Under the pieces are notes generated by a model. It did no database searches and was not told the origin of the DNA. It saw nothing but the letters and a program-made list of their open reading frames with translations. Position numbers and translations under genes: made by a program. Below, one piece after another: positions 42,901 through 51,202 of a DNA stretch of 64,000 nucleotides (positions are counted from its first letter, which is position 1; each line of letters starts with the position of its first letter). This DNA comes from CADEDH01 sp965262175 (GTDB lineage Bacteria; Actinomycetota; Acidimicrobiia; Acidimicrobiales; SZUA-35): contig CBDHES010000029.1 of the NCBI GenBank assembly GCA_965262175.1, positions 124,001 to 188,000 on the forward strand, written 5' to 3'.

Positions 42901-45900
42901 AAGGACAGCACCTACATGCTCTACCAGGTCGTGGCCCTCGGCCTCCGCCCGCTGGTGTTCACCCTCGACAACGGCTACCTGTCGGACGCCGCCCTGGCCA
43001 ACTGCCGCCGGGTGTGCGACCACCTGGGCGTCGACCTGGAGATCGGGGCCACGCCCCACATGCGGGAGATCTTCCGCGACAGCCTCGACCGGTTCTCCAA
43101 CGTGTGCAACGGGTGTTTCAAGACGATCTACACCCTCAGCATGGACCTGGCCCGTCGCCACGGCATCGGCTACGTCGTCACCGGGCTGGCCCGGGGCCAG
43201 CTGTTCGAGACCCGACTGTCGGACATGTACGACCACTCGATCTTCGACGTCGAACAGATCGACCGGTTCGTGCTCGAGGCCCGCAAGGCGTACCACCAGA
43301 TCGACGATGCCGTGACCCGGCTCCTCGATGTCGACGGGTTCACCGACGGGTCGATCTTCGACGACGTCCAGTTCGTCGACTTCTACCGGTACGTCGACGT
43401 CGGGCTCGACGAGGTCCTCGGGTTCCTCGCCGCCAACACCCCCTGGACCCGGCCTCCCGACACCGGCCGGTCGACCAACTGCCTCATCAACGACGTGGGG
43501 ATCCACGTCCACCAGCGGGAGCGGGGCTTCCACAACTACGCCCTCCCCTACAGCTGGGACGTCCGCCTCGGGCACAAGAACCGCGAAGCCGCTCTCGACG
43601 AGCTCGACGACGACATCGACACCGACTACGTCCAAGAGGTCCTGGTCGAGATCGGGTACCGGCCCAAGCCGCCCCCATCGGCGGCCCGGGAGACGACCCA
43701 GCTGGTCGCCCACTACCAGGCGCCGGTCCCGGTCGATGAGCCAACGGTGCGGGCGGAACTGGCCCGATCACTGCCCGACTACATGATCCCGACCCGGTTC
43801 GTCCGCCACGACCAGCTCCCGCTGACGGCGAACGGCAAGATCGATCGGGCGGCGCTCACAGCCGCCGAGTCCGGCGTGGACGCCCGCCGTGGCCGATCCA
43901 CCGAGTTGACCGGTGACGCCGCCCGGGCCGGGGAGGCGTTGCGAGCGGTGTGGGAGGAGATCTTCGGCCGAACGGTCGAGCTCGACGACGACTTCTTCGA
44001 CCTCGGGGGCGATTCCATCATCGCCATCCAGATCGTGGCCAGGGCCGCCACCCGAGGGTTGACGATCACCCCCCGCCACCTGTTCGAGGCCGGCACGGTT
44101 GCCGCCGCGGCGACGGTCGCCACGTGGGAGGAAGCCGCCGCCCCGGCGGCGGTCGAGGCCCGTCCCGACGGCGACGGCGACCATGCCGACCTGCCCCTCA
44201 CCCCGACCCAGACCGGGATGCTGTTCCACAGCCTGGCCGAGCCGATGTCGGGGGTGTACGAGGGCCAGATCGTGCACGACCTTCGGGGCGAGGTCGACCA
44301 CGAGATCCTGGCCCGTTGCTGGGACGAGCTCGTCGAGCGCCACCCGATGCTCCGAGCGGCATTCCGATGGGTCGGCACCGACCAGCCGGTCAGCGATGCC
44401 GTGGACCGGCGAACGCCGATGGCCTATCGGGACTGGTCATCACACCCGTCGGCCGAGGCCGCCCTCGACGAGTTGCTGGCCGAGGATCGGGCCGAGCCGT
44501 TCGATCTCACCGCCGGTCCCCCGGTCCGGTTGGCCCTGGTCCGAATGCCGGACCGCACGGTGTTGGTGTGGAGCTTCCATCACATCGCCCTCGATGGCTG
44601 GTCGATCGCCCTCGCCATGAACGAGCTGCTCGACGCCCATCAGGCGGCTCGCGACGGTCGGCGGTGGTCTCCCCCCGCCCGGGGCTCGTTCGCCGACTAC
44701 GTCGCCTGGCTGGGCGCCCAGGATCGAGCGGCCGCCGAGGCGTTCTGGCGGACCGAGCTGGCCGGGTTCACCGCCCCCACCCCGCTCCCGACCTCCCGCC
44801 CACCCGAGGTGGCGGCGGCCATCGGGTCGGACCGCCGACGCTACGGAGCCGGGTTCCGACGGCTGGGGCGGGAGCGGACCGCCGCGGTCCTCGACGCTGC
44901 CCGGCGTGAGCGCGTCACCCTCTCCACCGTCCTCCAGGCGGCGTGGGCCCTGGTCCTGGCTCGTCATGACGGGGCCGACGACGTCGTGTTCGGGCTGACC
45001 ACGTCGGGCCGACCGGCGACGCTCCCCGGGGCCGACTCGATGATCGGGATGCTGGTCACGACCCTGCCGGCCCGGGTCGGGGTCATCGAGGAGCTCGCCC
45101 CCGGCGAGTGGCTCCGGCGGCTGCAGTCCGCGCAGCTGGGCGCCCGGGACCACGAGTACGCGTCGTTGGTCGACATCGGCGAGTGGAGCGAGCTCGGCGG
45201 TGGGCAACCGCTGTTCACCTCGATCCTCGTCGTCGAGAACTTCCCCGACTACGTGCCCCCGACGCCCGATCACGTGGCGATCGACGACCGCTCGTACCGG
45301 GTCCAGTCGAACTACCCGCTGAGCGTCATCGCCCTCCCCGGTGATGACCTGACCCTCAAGGCGGTCCACGACCCGGACGTGATCGACGGCGACGACGTCG
45401 ACGCCCTGCTCGGCCACCTCGAAGCGGCGATCGTCGCGCTCACCGCCGAGCCGGAGGCCACGGTCGGCGCGGTTTCCATCGTCGACCCGGCCGAGCGGCG
45501 TCGGCTCGACGAGCTCGCCACCGGTCCGGACCTCGATCCGGCCTCCGTCCAACGGCTCCCCGACGTCGTCGCCCGCCACGGCACCGAGCGCCGGGACGCG
45601 CCAGCGGTGGCCTGCGGGGACGACCGGCTGACCTACGGCCAGCTGGTTGCGGCTGCGGATCGACTGGCCGGTGAGCTCCGGGAGGCCGGCGCCGGTCCCG
45701 GTTCGGTCGTCGGCCTGCTGCTCGAACGCTCCGTCGAGACGATCGTCGCCATCGTCGGCACCCACCGGGCCGGCGCCGCCTACCTCCCGCTCGATCCGGG
45801 CTACCCGGCGAGCCGATTGCGCTTCACCGCCGACGACGCGGGCGCCGACCTCATCGTGACCAGCCCCGACATCGACCCGGTCGCGGCCGACGAGCTGGGG

Positions 45901-48132
45901 CTCGGCGCGGCGTTGGCCGAGCCGACCGACCGAGCGCCGGTGGGCGACCGTTGGGTGATCCGGCCCCGGGGCGAGAGTCAGGGACGGCCCCGCCCTCGAA
46001 CCCCGATCCCCGACGATGCGGCCTACCTGATCTACACCTCCGGCTCGACCGGCCGACCGAACGGCGTGGTGATCGACCACGACAACCTGGCCGCCTCGAC
46101 GGCGGCCCGGTTCGCCGCCTACGACCGAGACCCCTCGGCCTATCTCCTGCTCTCCTCGTTCTCGTTCGACTCATCGGTGGCCGGGATCTTCTGGACGCTG
46201 GCCGCCGGCGGTGAGCTGGTACTTCCCGCCCCGGGGACCGAGCTGGACGTGTCGGCCCTGGCGGCGGCCATCGAACGACATCGGGTGACCCACACCCTGT
46301 GCCTCCCCTCCCTTTACCGGTTGATCCTCGACTACGCGCCGCCCCCCTCGCTGGCCTCGTTGACGACCGTGATCGTGGCCGGCGAGGCGTGCCCCCGATC
46401 GCTGGTCGAACGGCACGACGAGGTCCTGAACGGCAGCGGTCGCGAGGTCGCCCTCTACAACGAGTACGGACCGACCGAGGCCACCGTGTGGGCCACCGTC
46501 CACCGGTGCGACCGACGGTCGGGGCCGGTGCCGATCGGCGACCCGATCCCCGGCGCGACCGTGGCCGTGCTCGACGCCGACGGCGAGCCGGCCGGGATCG
46601 GCGTCCCCGGCGGGATCCACGTTGCGGGGCCGACCCTGGCGATCGGATACCACGATCGGGCGGAGCTGACCGCGGCGCGCTTCGTCGAGCGAGGCGGGCG
46701 GCGGTGGTTCCGGACCGGCGACGTCGGCACGATCACCGCCTCCGGTGACCTCCTGTTCGGGGGACGGTCCGACGATCAGGTCAAGGTCCGCGGCATTCGG
46801 GTCGAGCTGGGCGAGGTCGAGGCGGCGGTAGCGGCCGAACCCGGCATCGGCGGCGCCGCGGTGGTGGCCGTCGAGGACCCCTCGGCCGGCACCCGCCTGG
46901 TCGCCTACGTCGAACCGACGCCCGGCGACCGCGACCCGACCGCGCTCGATCCGGCCGACGTGCAGGCCGCCGTCCGCCGCCGCCTCCCCGACGCCTTCGT
47001 TCCCCAGCTGGCCGTCCTCGACGCCCTCCCCCGCCTGCCGAACGGCAAGGTCGACCGGGCCAACCTGCCCGCCGATGCGCCACCGCCCCCGGTCCGCCCG
47101 ACTCGGGCCCCGACCACCGATCTGCAGCGGCGCCTGGTCGCCATCTGGCAGGACCTCCTCCCCGGGGTGGCCATCGGGATCGACGACGACTTCTTCGACG
47201 TCGGCGGGCACTCGCTCCTCGCGGTGTCCCTCGTCGAACGGATCCGCCGCGAGACCGGAACGGCCCTGCCGCTGGCGGCGATCCTGGAGGCGCCGACCGT
47301 GGCCAGCTTGGCCGATCGCCTCACGGGAACCCGGACCGGCGACGTGCACCTCGAGGCGGCCGACGGGTGCCTGGTGCCGCTGCGGACGGCCGGCACCCGG
47401 CTCCCTCTGTACCTGGTGCCACCAGCGGCCGGCACCGCGCTGTCGTTCCGCGAACTCACGGCCGGCACCGACCCCGATCAACCGCTGTACTGCTTCGAGC
47501 CCCTCGGCAGCGACGGCAGAACCGAGCCCCACGACACGGTGGAGGCGATGGCCGAGCGCTACGTCGCCGAGCTGGTGGCCCACCGCCCCGATGGCCGGTA
47601 CCGGATCGGCGGGAGCTGCCTGGGGGCGATCGTGGCGTGGGAGATGGCCCGCCAGCTCGAGGAGGCTGGCACCCCGGCCGAGCTGCTGGTGTTCCTCGAC
47701 CCCGGGCCGCCCCACAGCGGACCGGACTGGACCTATGAGCTGCCGTCGCGCCGGTCGCCGCTCCAGTTGGCCCGCGACATGGCCAACCTCGTCACCGACG
47801 GGGAGCTTCCCGGCGCCATCTTGGCCGTGTGGCGCCGGAACCGGTTCGACCGGATCGGACGGGTCCACTACCGGGCCCAGCTGTCCTACGTCGCCGATCG
47901 ACTGGCGCCTCCGGAGCTGGTGTGGCTCCAGAGCGAGGAGCTGGCCGGCGAGGACTGGGTCCTGACCCGGTGGCAGACCTTGGCCGGCGCCGACACGACG
48001 CCGGTGGTCGTTCCCGACACGACCCACACCGGGCTGATGACCAGCCAGCCCGACCAGGTGGCCCGTCTGGTCGAGGTGCTCAACCGGGAGCTGGCCGCCT
48101 TCGAGCGGGCCCACCCGTCGAGCCCTCGATGA
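39937..48132 (+). CDS. Two-module NRPS (C-A[PP-loop]-T-C-A-T-TE)
   Basis: 2731 residues. C1 ~5-440 (HHLITDAW from residue 136); A1 ~465-890 up to A8 (GRADEQVKVRGHRIELGE); inserted PP-loop ATPase ~910-1250; A1 end with A10 LTANGKID ~1297; T1 with Ser1360 (LGGDSI); C2 ~1418-1860 (HHIALDG at 1548); A2 ~1868-2370; T2 with Ser2426 (VGGHSL); TE ~2487-2731 with Cys2561 in GGSCLGA. A1's pocket reads D-L-T-K-I-G-E-V-G-K, almost the Asn code; A2's reads D-S-A-C-I-A-E-V-W-K, which I cannot assign. C1 at the N-terminus implies that the starter comes from the separate carrier protein just upstream. No epimerisation domain is present. The last 3 bases overlap the exporter start. Confidence 0.92.
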   Translation: MTSTERPLSHRQRLIWAGQRLDPDVPLYNMAHAATIGAAIDPEAFQRALTALVAESDALRTVIVEEEGEPAQRTLDTLDPGPIPVIDLADDPDPDHAADRWIAERARRRLDLSARLWDTALLRLEPDRWIWFLNQHHLITDAWSVSLLLGRQGELYAAALDPTAEPGGRPLAPFAEFLDAEAAAVGSKGHRRAVAHWERWSAEHGARATDPMAFYGHRPTTVGPETVRVTAAIDGERGRRVAAFLARPEISALSPELTALRFFQTVLVTYLHRTTGAEALTIGLPFHNRASRDAKRTAGLCMNIVPVAATIDGDETLVDLSARLGAQTFEAMQHGRFGPGGALPAGPGSRFEVVLNYLHVPDETFGGLPIEDRWVHPGAGDRDHGLRLQIRRLVDDRFRLYFDVKTDLFDTEARRALVDQFLGVIDGWLSDPEATVGALPMVTSTDADRLITGFNRSTGPSLPSSTVVDEFESIAADHPDAVAIAGAETLTYGELNGRANRLAHDLGSQGVGPGDTIGIALDRGADALAAILGVLKSGAAYVPMESSVPPLRLAQIVADAAVGIVCTDDQGSAVVAAAGAKPLIAGDVVRGDGPTDDPTIERSLDDRAYVIFTSGSTGRPKGVPVDHRGLANYVAWAGATYTGDRPRTFALFTSLAFDLTVTSIFVPLTSGGSIVTYPETDDATPPIVEVWRDDRVDVAKATPSHLAIVRELGLVAGRLEVLIVGGEDFTTDLAADLQAAHDDLAIFNEYGPTETVVGCMVHRFDPDRDRWPSVPIGRPAANAEILLLDDRGAPVPPGVVGTIHIGGPGVSSGYLGRPELTADRFVERPAPVVPTAATIDGGRLFRTGDLGRWQLGVEPPHLEFLGRADEQVKVRGHRIELGEIEAVLSAAVDLDRAAVVATTRTVGPRPADPGRVIHCGRCGLPSTYPGADIEAGVCSLCRGYDTYRDHVDAYFSDRVELRAIADRIIADRVEAGRAHDCVVLLSGGKDSTYMLYQVVALGLRPLVFTLDNGYLSDAALANCRRVCDHLGVDLEIGATPHMREIFRDSLDRFSNVCNGCFKTIYTLSMDLARRHGIGYVVTGLARGQLFETRLSDMYDHSIFDVEQIDRFVLEARKAYHQIDDAVTRLLDVDGFTDGSIFDDVQFVDFYRYVDVGLDEVLGFLAANTPWTRPPDTGRSTNCLINDVGIHVHQRERGFHNYALPYSWDVRLGHKNREAALDELDDDIDTDYVQEVLVEIGYRPKPPPSAARETTQLVAHYQAPVPVDEPTVRAELARSLPDYMIPTRFVRHDQLPLTANGKIDRAALTAAESGVDARRGRSTELTGDAARAGEALRAVWEEIFGRTVELDDDFFDLGGDSIIAIQIVARAATRGLTITPRHLFEAGTVAAAATVATWEEAAAPAAVEARPDGDGDHADLPLTPTQTGMLFHSLAEPMSGVYEGQIVHDLRGEVDHEILARCWDELVERHPMLRAAFRWVGTDQPVSDAVDRRTPMAYRDWSSHPSAEAALDELLAEDRAEPFDLTAGPPVRLALVRMPDRTVLVWSFHHIALDGWSIALAMNELLDAHQAARDGRRWSPPARGSFADYVAWLGAQDRAAAEAFWRTELAGFTAPTPLPTSRPPEVAAAIGSDRRRYGAGFRRLGRERTAAVLDAARRERVTLSTVLQAAWALVLARHDGADDVVFGLTTSGRPATLPGADSMIGMLVTTLPARVGVIEELAPGEWLRRLQSAQLGARDHEYASLVDIGEWSELGGGQPLFTSILVVENFPDYVPPTPDHVAIDDRSYRVQSNYPLSVIALPGDDLTLKAVHDPDVIDGDDVDALLGHLEAAIVALTAEPEATVGAVSIVDPAERRRLDELATGPDLDPASVQRLPDVVARHGTERRDAPAVACGDDRLTYGQLVAAADRLAGELREAGAGPGSVVGLLLERSVETIVAIVGTHRAGAAYLPLDPGYPASRLRFTADDAGADLIVTSPDIDPVAADELGLGAALAEPTDRAPVGDRWVIRPRGESQGRPRPRTPIPDDAAYLIYTSGSTGRPNGVVIDHDNLAASTAARFAAYDRDPSAYLLLSSFSFDSSVAGIFWTLAAGGELVLPAPGTELDVSALAAAIERHRVTHTLCLPSLYRLILDYAPPPSLASLTTVIVAGEACPRSLVERHDEVLNGSGREVALYNEYGPTEATVWATVHRCDRRSGPVPIGDPIPGATVAVLDADGEPAGIGVPGGIHVAGPTLAIGYHDRAELTAARFVERGGRRWFRTGDVGTITASGDLLFGGRSDDQVKVRGIRVELGEVEAAVAAEPGIGGAAVVAVEDPSAGTRLVAYVEPTPGDRDPTALDPADVQAAVRRRLPDAFVPQLAVLDALPRLPNGKVDRANLPADAPPPPVRPTRAPTTDLQRRLVAIWQDLLPGVAIGIDDDFFDVGGHSLLAVSLVERIRRETGTALPLAAILEAPTVASLADRLTGTRTGDVHLEAADGCLVPLRTAGTRLPLYLVPPAAGTALSFRELTAGTDPDQPLYCFEPLGSDGRTEPHDTVEAMAERYVAELVAHRPDGRYRIGGSCLGAIVAWEMARQLEEAGTPAELLVFLDPGPPHSGPDWTYELPSRRSPLQLARDMANLVTDGELPGAILAVWRRNRFDRIGRVHYRAQLSYVADRLAPPELVWLQSEELAGEDWVLTRWQTLAGADTTPVVVPDTTHTGLMTSQPDQVARLVEVLNRELAAFERAHPSSPR
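42682..43680 (+). other. PP-loop ATPase domain inserted in adenylation domain A1
   Basis: Residues ~916-1248 of the NRPS interrupt A1 between A8 and A10. The order is a zinc ribbon (C919-GR-C922 ... C938-SL-C941), a PP-loop SGGKDS (986-991), a TtcA/TtuA-like pair C1057-NG-C1060 and a third C1182 (STNC). This is the plan of N-acetyl-sugar amidotransferases (WbpG/PseA) and of TtcA/TtuA 4Fe-4S thiolation enzymes. Such enzymes adenylate a carbonyl and replace its oxygen by N or S. Acting on a carrier-bound Asn or its peptide bond is inference. Confidence 0.85.
47395..48123 (+). other. C-terminal thioesterase domain with Cys nucleophile
   Basis: Residues ~2487-2729 are an alpha/beta-hydrolase thioesterase (LPLYLVPPAAGTALSF at the start). 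The nucleophile elbow reads GGSCLGA, where most NRPS thioesterases have GxSxGG; aligned with the following VAWEMA, Cys2561 takes the Ser position. Cys-type thioesterases are known from strained-ring-forming systems (beta-lactone, beta-lactam) but also from others. Confidence 0.75.
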
Positions 48133-49784
48133 CCCTCCTCACCTTCGCCCTTCGGGCCGACCGCCTCCGGTTGATGGCGGCCATCGTCGCCAGCGTGGCC
48201 AGCGGCTTCGCCGGGGCTGCGCTGATGGGGTACATCGGCAGCCAGTTCGCCGACCAGGACCGGCTCGGACCCCTCGCCGTCGCCACCTTCGTCGTCCTCA
48301 TCGTCGTTTCCGTCTTCTCGGGCCTGGGAGCCCGGTGGCTGCTCGTCCAGCTGGTCAGCCACCGCACCCTCAAGCTCCAGATGGAGCTCGCCCGGCGGAT
48401 CGTCGTCACCCCGCTGGCTCGGGTCGAGTCGATCGGGCGGGCCCGGCTGTTCGCCGTGTTGACCGACGACGCCAGAGCGGTCTCCGACGCCCTCATGCGG
48501 ATCCCCGAGGTGGTGATCGCCGCCGCCCTGGTGGTCGGCTCGATGGCCTACCTGGCGTGGCTGTCGCCGATCGCGGTCTCGGTGCTGATCCTGGTGGCGG
48601 TGCCCGTCGTGTGGCTCTACCGGCGGCTGAACCGCCGGGTGGCCCGGCTGCTGACCGTGTTCTTCGCCGTGCGGGACGAGCGCTACGGCCAGTACGACGG
48701 CTTGACGATCGGCACCAAGGAGCTCCAGGTCGATCCGTCCCTCCGGCGCCGGTTCGCCGCCGCCCTCCAGGACCGGGGAGAGGCGTTCCGGCGGACCCAC
48801 AGCGAGCTGCTGATGGCCCACGAGGTGGCCAACACCTGGAGCCAGGCCGCCTACTTCGTGTTCGTGCTCGTGCTCCTGGTGCTGATCCGGTCCGACGTGG
48901 TGGGCGGGGAGATCCTGGGCGCCTATGCCCTGATCGCCCTCTACGTCCGGGGGGCGATCGTGCAGATCACCGCGGTGGTGCCGGTGTGGACCCAGGCCAG
49001 CGCCGCGCTGGTCCGCATCGATGCCCTCGATCTGGCCCCCGATCCGGGCGAACCCGGACCCGTCGGCACCCCGTCCGCCGCTGCGCCCGATGAGCGGGGA
49101 GACGAGACCTGCGACGAGCCGGCGGTGACGGTTCGGGCCGAGGGGTTGGCGTTCCAGTACCCGACCGGCGACGGCTACGGCTTCGAGTTGGAGCCGGTCG
49201 ACGTCGAGCTCCGGTCGGGCGAGGTCGTGTTCATCACCGGGGGCAACGGGAGCGGGAAGACCACGCTGATGAAGCTGCTGTGCGGCCTGTACGAGCCGAC
49301 CGCCGGCGAGCTCCGGTGCGACGGCGTCCCGGTCACCCCCGAGCGCCGGGATCGGTACCAGAGCCGCATCTCGGCGTTGTTCGCCGACGGGTTCCTCTTC
49401 GAGGAGCTGATCGGGCTCGACGACCCGAGCCGAGCCGGAACCGATGCCGCCAACCGGTTCCTGGCCGAGCTCGATCTGACCGGCAAGGTCTCGGTGGACG
49501 GCGGACGGCTCTCGACGACGAAGCTGTCGACCGGTGAGCGACGCCGACTGGCGCTCCTCGGTGCCTTCCTCCGGGACCGCGACATCTACGCCTTCGACGA
49601 GTGGGCGGCCAACCAGGACCCGGTGTTCAAGCGGTTCTTCTACCGGACCCTGCTCCCCGAGCTCCGCCGTCGTCGCAAGCTCGTCATCGTGATCAGCCAC
49701 GATGACGCCTACTTCGACGAGGCGGACCGGGTGGTGCAGCTGGTCGACGGCCGAGTGGCCGCCGACCTGGCTGCAGACCGCTAG
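48129..49784 (+). CDS. Cyclic peptide/siderophore-type ABC exporter (SyrD/PvdE-like)
   Basis: 551 residues, membrane and ATPase parts in one chain. Six hydrophobic segments fill ~1-310, a low-complexity joint follows, and the ATPase (~335-551) has Walker A GGNGSGKTT (~371-379), signature LSTGERRRLAL and Walker B IYAFDEWAANQDP, the DEWAxxQDPxF motif peculiar to the SyrD/PvdE family. It likely exports the NRPS product. Its ATG overlaps the NRPS stop (ATGA), which makes it part of the operon. The stop lies in CTAG, shared with the convergent HupE-like gene. Confidence 0.9.
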   Translation: MTLLTFALRADRLRLMAAIVASVASGFAGAALMGYIGSQFADQDRLGPLAVATFVVLIVVSVFSGLGARWLLVQLVSHRTLKLQMELARRIVVTPLARVESIGRARLFAVLTDDARAVSDALMRIPEVVIAAALVVGSMAYLAWLSPIAVSVLILVAVPVVWLYRRLNRRVARLLTVFFAVRDERYGQYDGLTIGTKELQVDPSLRRRFAAALQDRGEAFRRTHSELLMAHEVANTWSQAAYFVFVLVLLVLIRSDVVGGEILGAYALIALYVRGAIVQITAVVPVWTQASAALVRIDALDLAPDPGEPGPVGTPSAAAPDERGDETCDEPAVTVRAEGLAFQYPTGDGYGFELEPVDVELRSGEVVFITGGNGSGKTTLMKLLCGLYEPTAGELRCDGVPVTPERRDRYQSRISALFADGFLFEELIGLDDPSRAGTDAANRFLAELDLTGKVSVDGGRLSTTKLSTGERRRLALLGAFLRDRDIYAFDEWAANQDPVFKRFFYRTLLPELRRRRKLVIVISHDDAYFDEADRVVQLVDGRVAADLAADR

Positions 49785-51202
49785 CCGACCGGGACCGACT
49801 CGGCGTCGGGGGCCGGATCGGCGTCTCGCCCCGAACGGGCCACGTCGAGCAGCCGTCCGGCGCCATGCTCCACGGCATAGATCCCGGCGGCGACGATCGT
49901 CACGACGATCATGGCGAACAGCGATCGGGGCCACTGCAGGAGTAGCTCGATCCACCGATTGAACCCGAGGTCGATGACGGCGATCCGCTCCACCGCCCAC
50001 AACAGGCTCAGCACCGCCAGGGCCACCGAGCCGGCGATCATCAGCGGCTGGTAGTAGCGGGTCCGCCGCAGGAGGTACAGGGCGGGGAAGGCGACGAGGA
50101 TGACGATCGCCTGCCCGATCTCGATCCCGACGTTACGGCCGATGAGCGAGACGAGCTGGGTGGTGCGGTCGATGTCGAGCGCCTCGACCAACGAGGCGAA
50201 CCCGAGGCCGTGGAACAACCCGAACACGAAGGCCAGGAGCCATTCCCGGTTGAGGAAGATGGGCCGGAGGTTGTGGAGTGCAGCCCCGGCGATCGAGAGG
50301 GCGATGATCGTCTCCACCAGTTGTGACGGCGGGAGCGGGATCAGGTCGAGCCCGGCCACGGTGAACGTGATCGAGTGGGCGACGGTGAACATGGTGACCA
50401 GCTTCAGCACCCGCCACAGGGCCGAGCCGAAGTTGGGGGCCGGGCGCCAGGAGCCGGCGGCGAAGACCAGCACCGCCGGCAACAGGAGGGCGAGGATGAA
50501 GAAGACGTGGTCGGGCCCGGTCCGGATGTGGTCGACCCCGAGGCCCACGCTGCCCCGGAACGTCCGCCACTGGCTGGGGTCGCCGAGGTCGAGGCTCTCG
50601 GTCGCGCCGGGCTCGTTGTAGAACAGCAGCTCGTTGGCTTCGGCGTCGAACACGCCCCGTTGCCAGTCGTTGGCCACCAGGAGGATCCCTCGCCGGTTCT
50701 CCAGCTCGGCCACGAACGGGTCGAAGGAGACGTCGAGAACCTGCGGGACCGGACCGTCGGGGATCTCGGCCTCGAAGGGGAAGATGGCGTAGCCGGGCTC
50801 GGGCCCCTCGACCTCGTCGAACAGCAGCTCGACGTCGCCGAACTCGAGGGCGAACACGGTGCCGTTGGCGCCGACCGACGTGTGGTCCTGGATGTAGTCG
50901 ACCAGCGTCGAGTAGTTGGCCTCGAGCTGGGCCTCGATGTTCTCCACCGAGGTGTCGAGGCTGAGGCCGAACAGCAACTCGATGTCTTCGTAGGGCAGCT
51001 CGACCCGACCGCCGAGGTCTTCGGGGGCGATATCGAGGTAGAGGTAGGACTCCTTGCCCCGGTGGGCGGCGGCCGGTGATGGGAGGGCCAGCACCGCCAG
51101 GATGCCGGCCAGCACCGCGGCGGCCACGAGGCGGACCCGGAGCCGGAAGCCGGCCCGTCGGCCGGCGCCGCCAGAACCGCCCGCTCGACGGGGGCCGCTC
51201 AC
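49781..51202 (-). CDS. HupE/UreJ-like membrane protein with extracytoplasmic domain
   Basis: 473 residues. After a signal sequence (ending PSPAAAHRGKES) comes a ~190-residue beta-rich extracytoplasmic domain, then about seven membrane helices with the HupE/UreJ_2 signatures VDHIRTGPDHVFFILALLL, FTVAHSITFTVAG and FVFGLFHGLGFASLVEAL, rich in His that may bind metal. HupE/UreJ relatives handle Ni/Co or Cu; the role in this cluster is unclear. GTG 51202 overlaps the stop of the PhyH gene (GTGA), so both are one transcription unit; the longer frame upstream is a shadow. Confidence 0.78.
   Translation of the reverse strand: MSGPRRAGGSGGAGRRAGFRLRVRLVAAAVLAGILAVLALPSPAAAHRGKESYLYLDIAPEDLGGRVELPYEDIELLFGLSLDTSVENIEAQLEANYSTLVDYIQDHTSVGANGTVFALEFGDVELLFDEVEGPEPGYAIFPFEAEIPDGPVPQVLDVSFDPFVAELENRRGILLVANDWQRGVFDAEANELLFYNEPGATESLDLGDPSQWRTFRGSVGLGVDHIRTGPDHVFFILALLLPAVLVFAAGSWRPAPNFGSALWRVLKLVTMFTVAHSITFTVAGLDLIPLPPSQLVETIIALSIAGAALHNLRPIFLNREWLLAFVFGLFHGLGFASLVEALDIDRTTQLVSLIGRNVGIEIGQAIVILVAFPALYLLRRTRYYQPLMIAGSVALAVLSLLWAVERIAVIDLGFNRWIELLLQWPRSLFAMIVVTIVAAGIYAVEHGAGRLLDVARSGRDADPAPDAESVPVG

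Noticed and set aside
41575..43713. 712-residue antisense frame inside the NRPS, and similar ones at 46171-48114 and 47886-50000
   Set aside because: Long antisense frames are expected from GC-rich third positions; none shows a motif.
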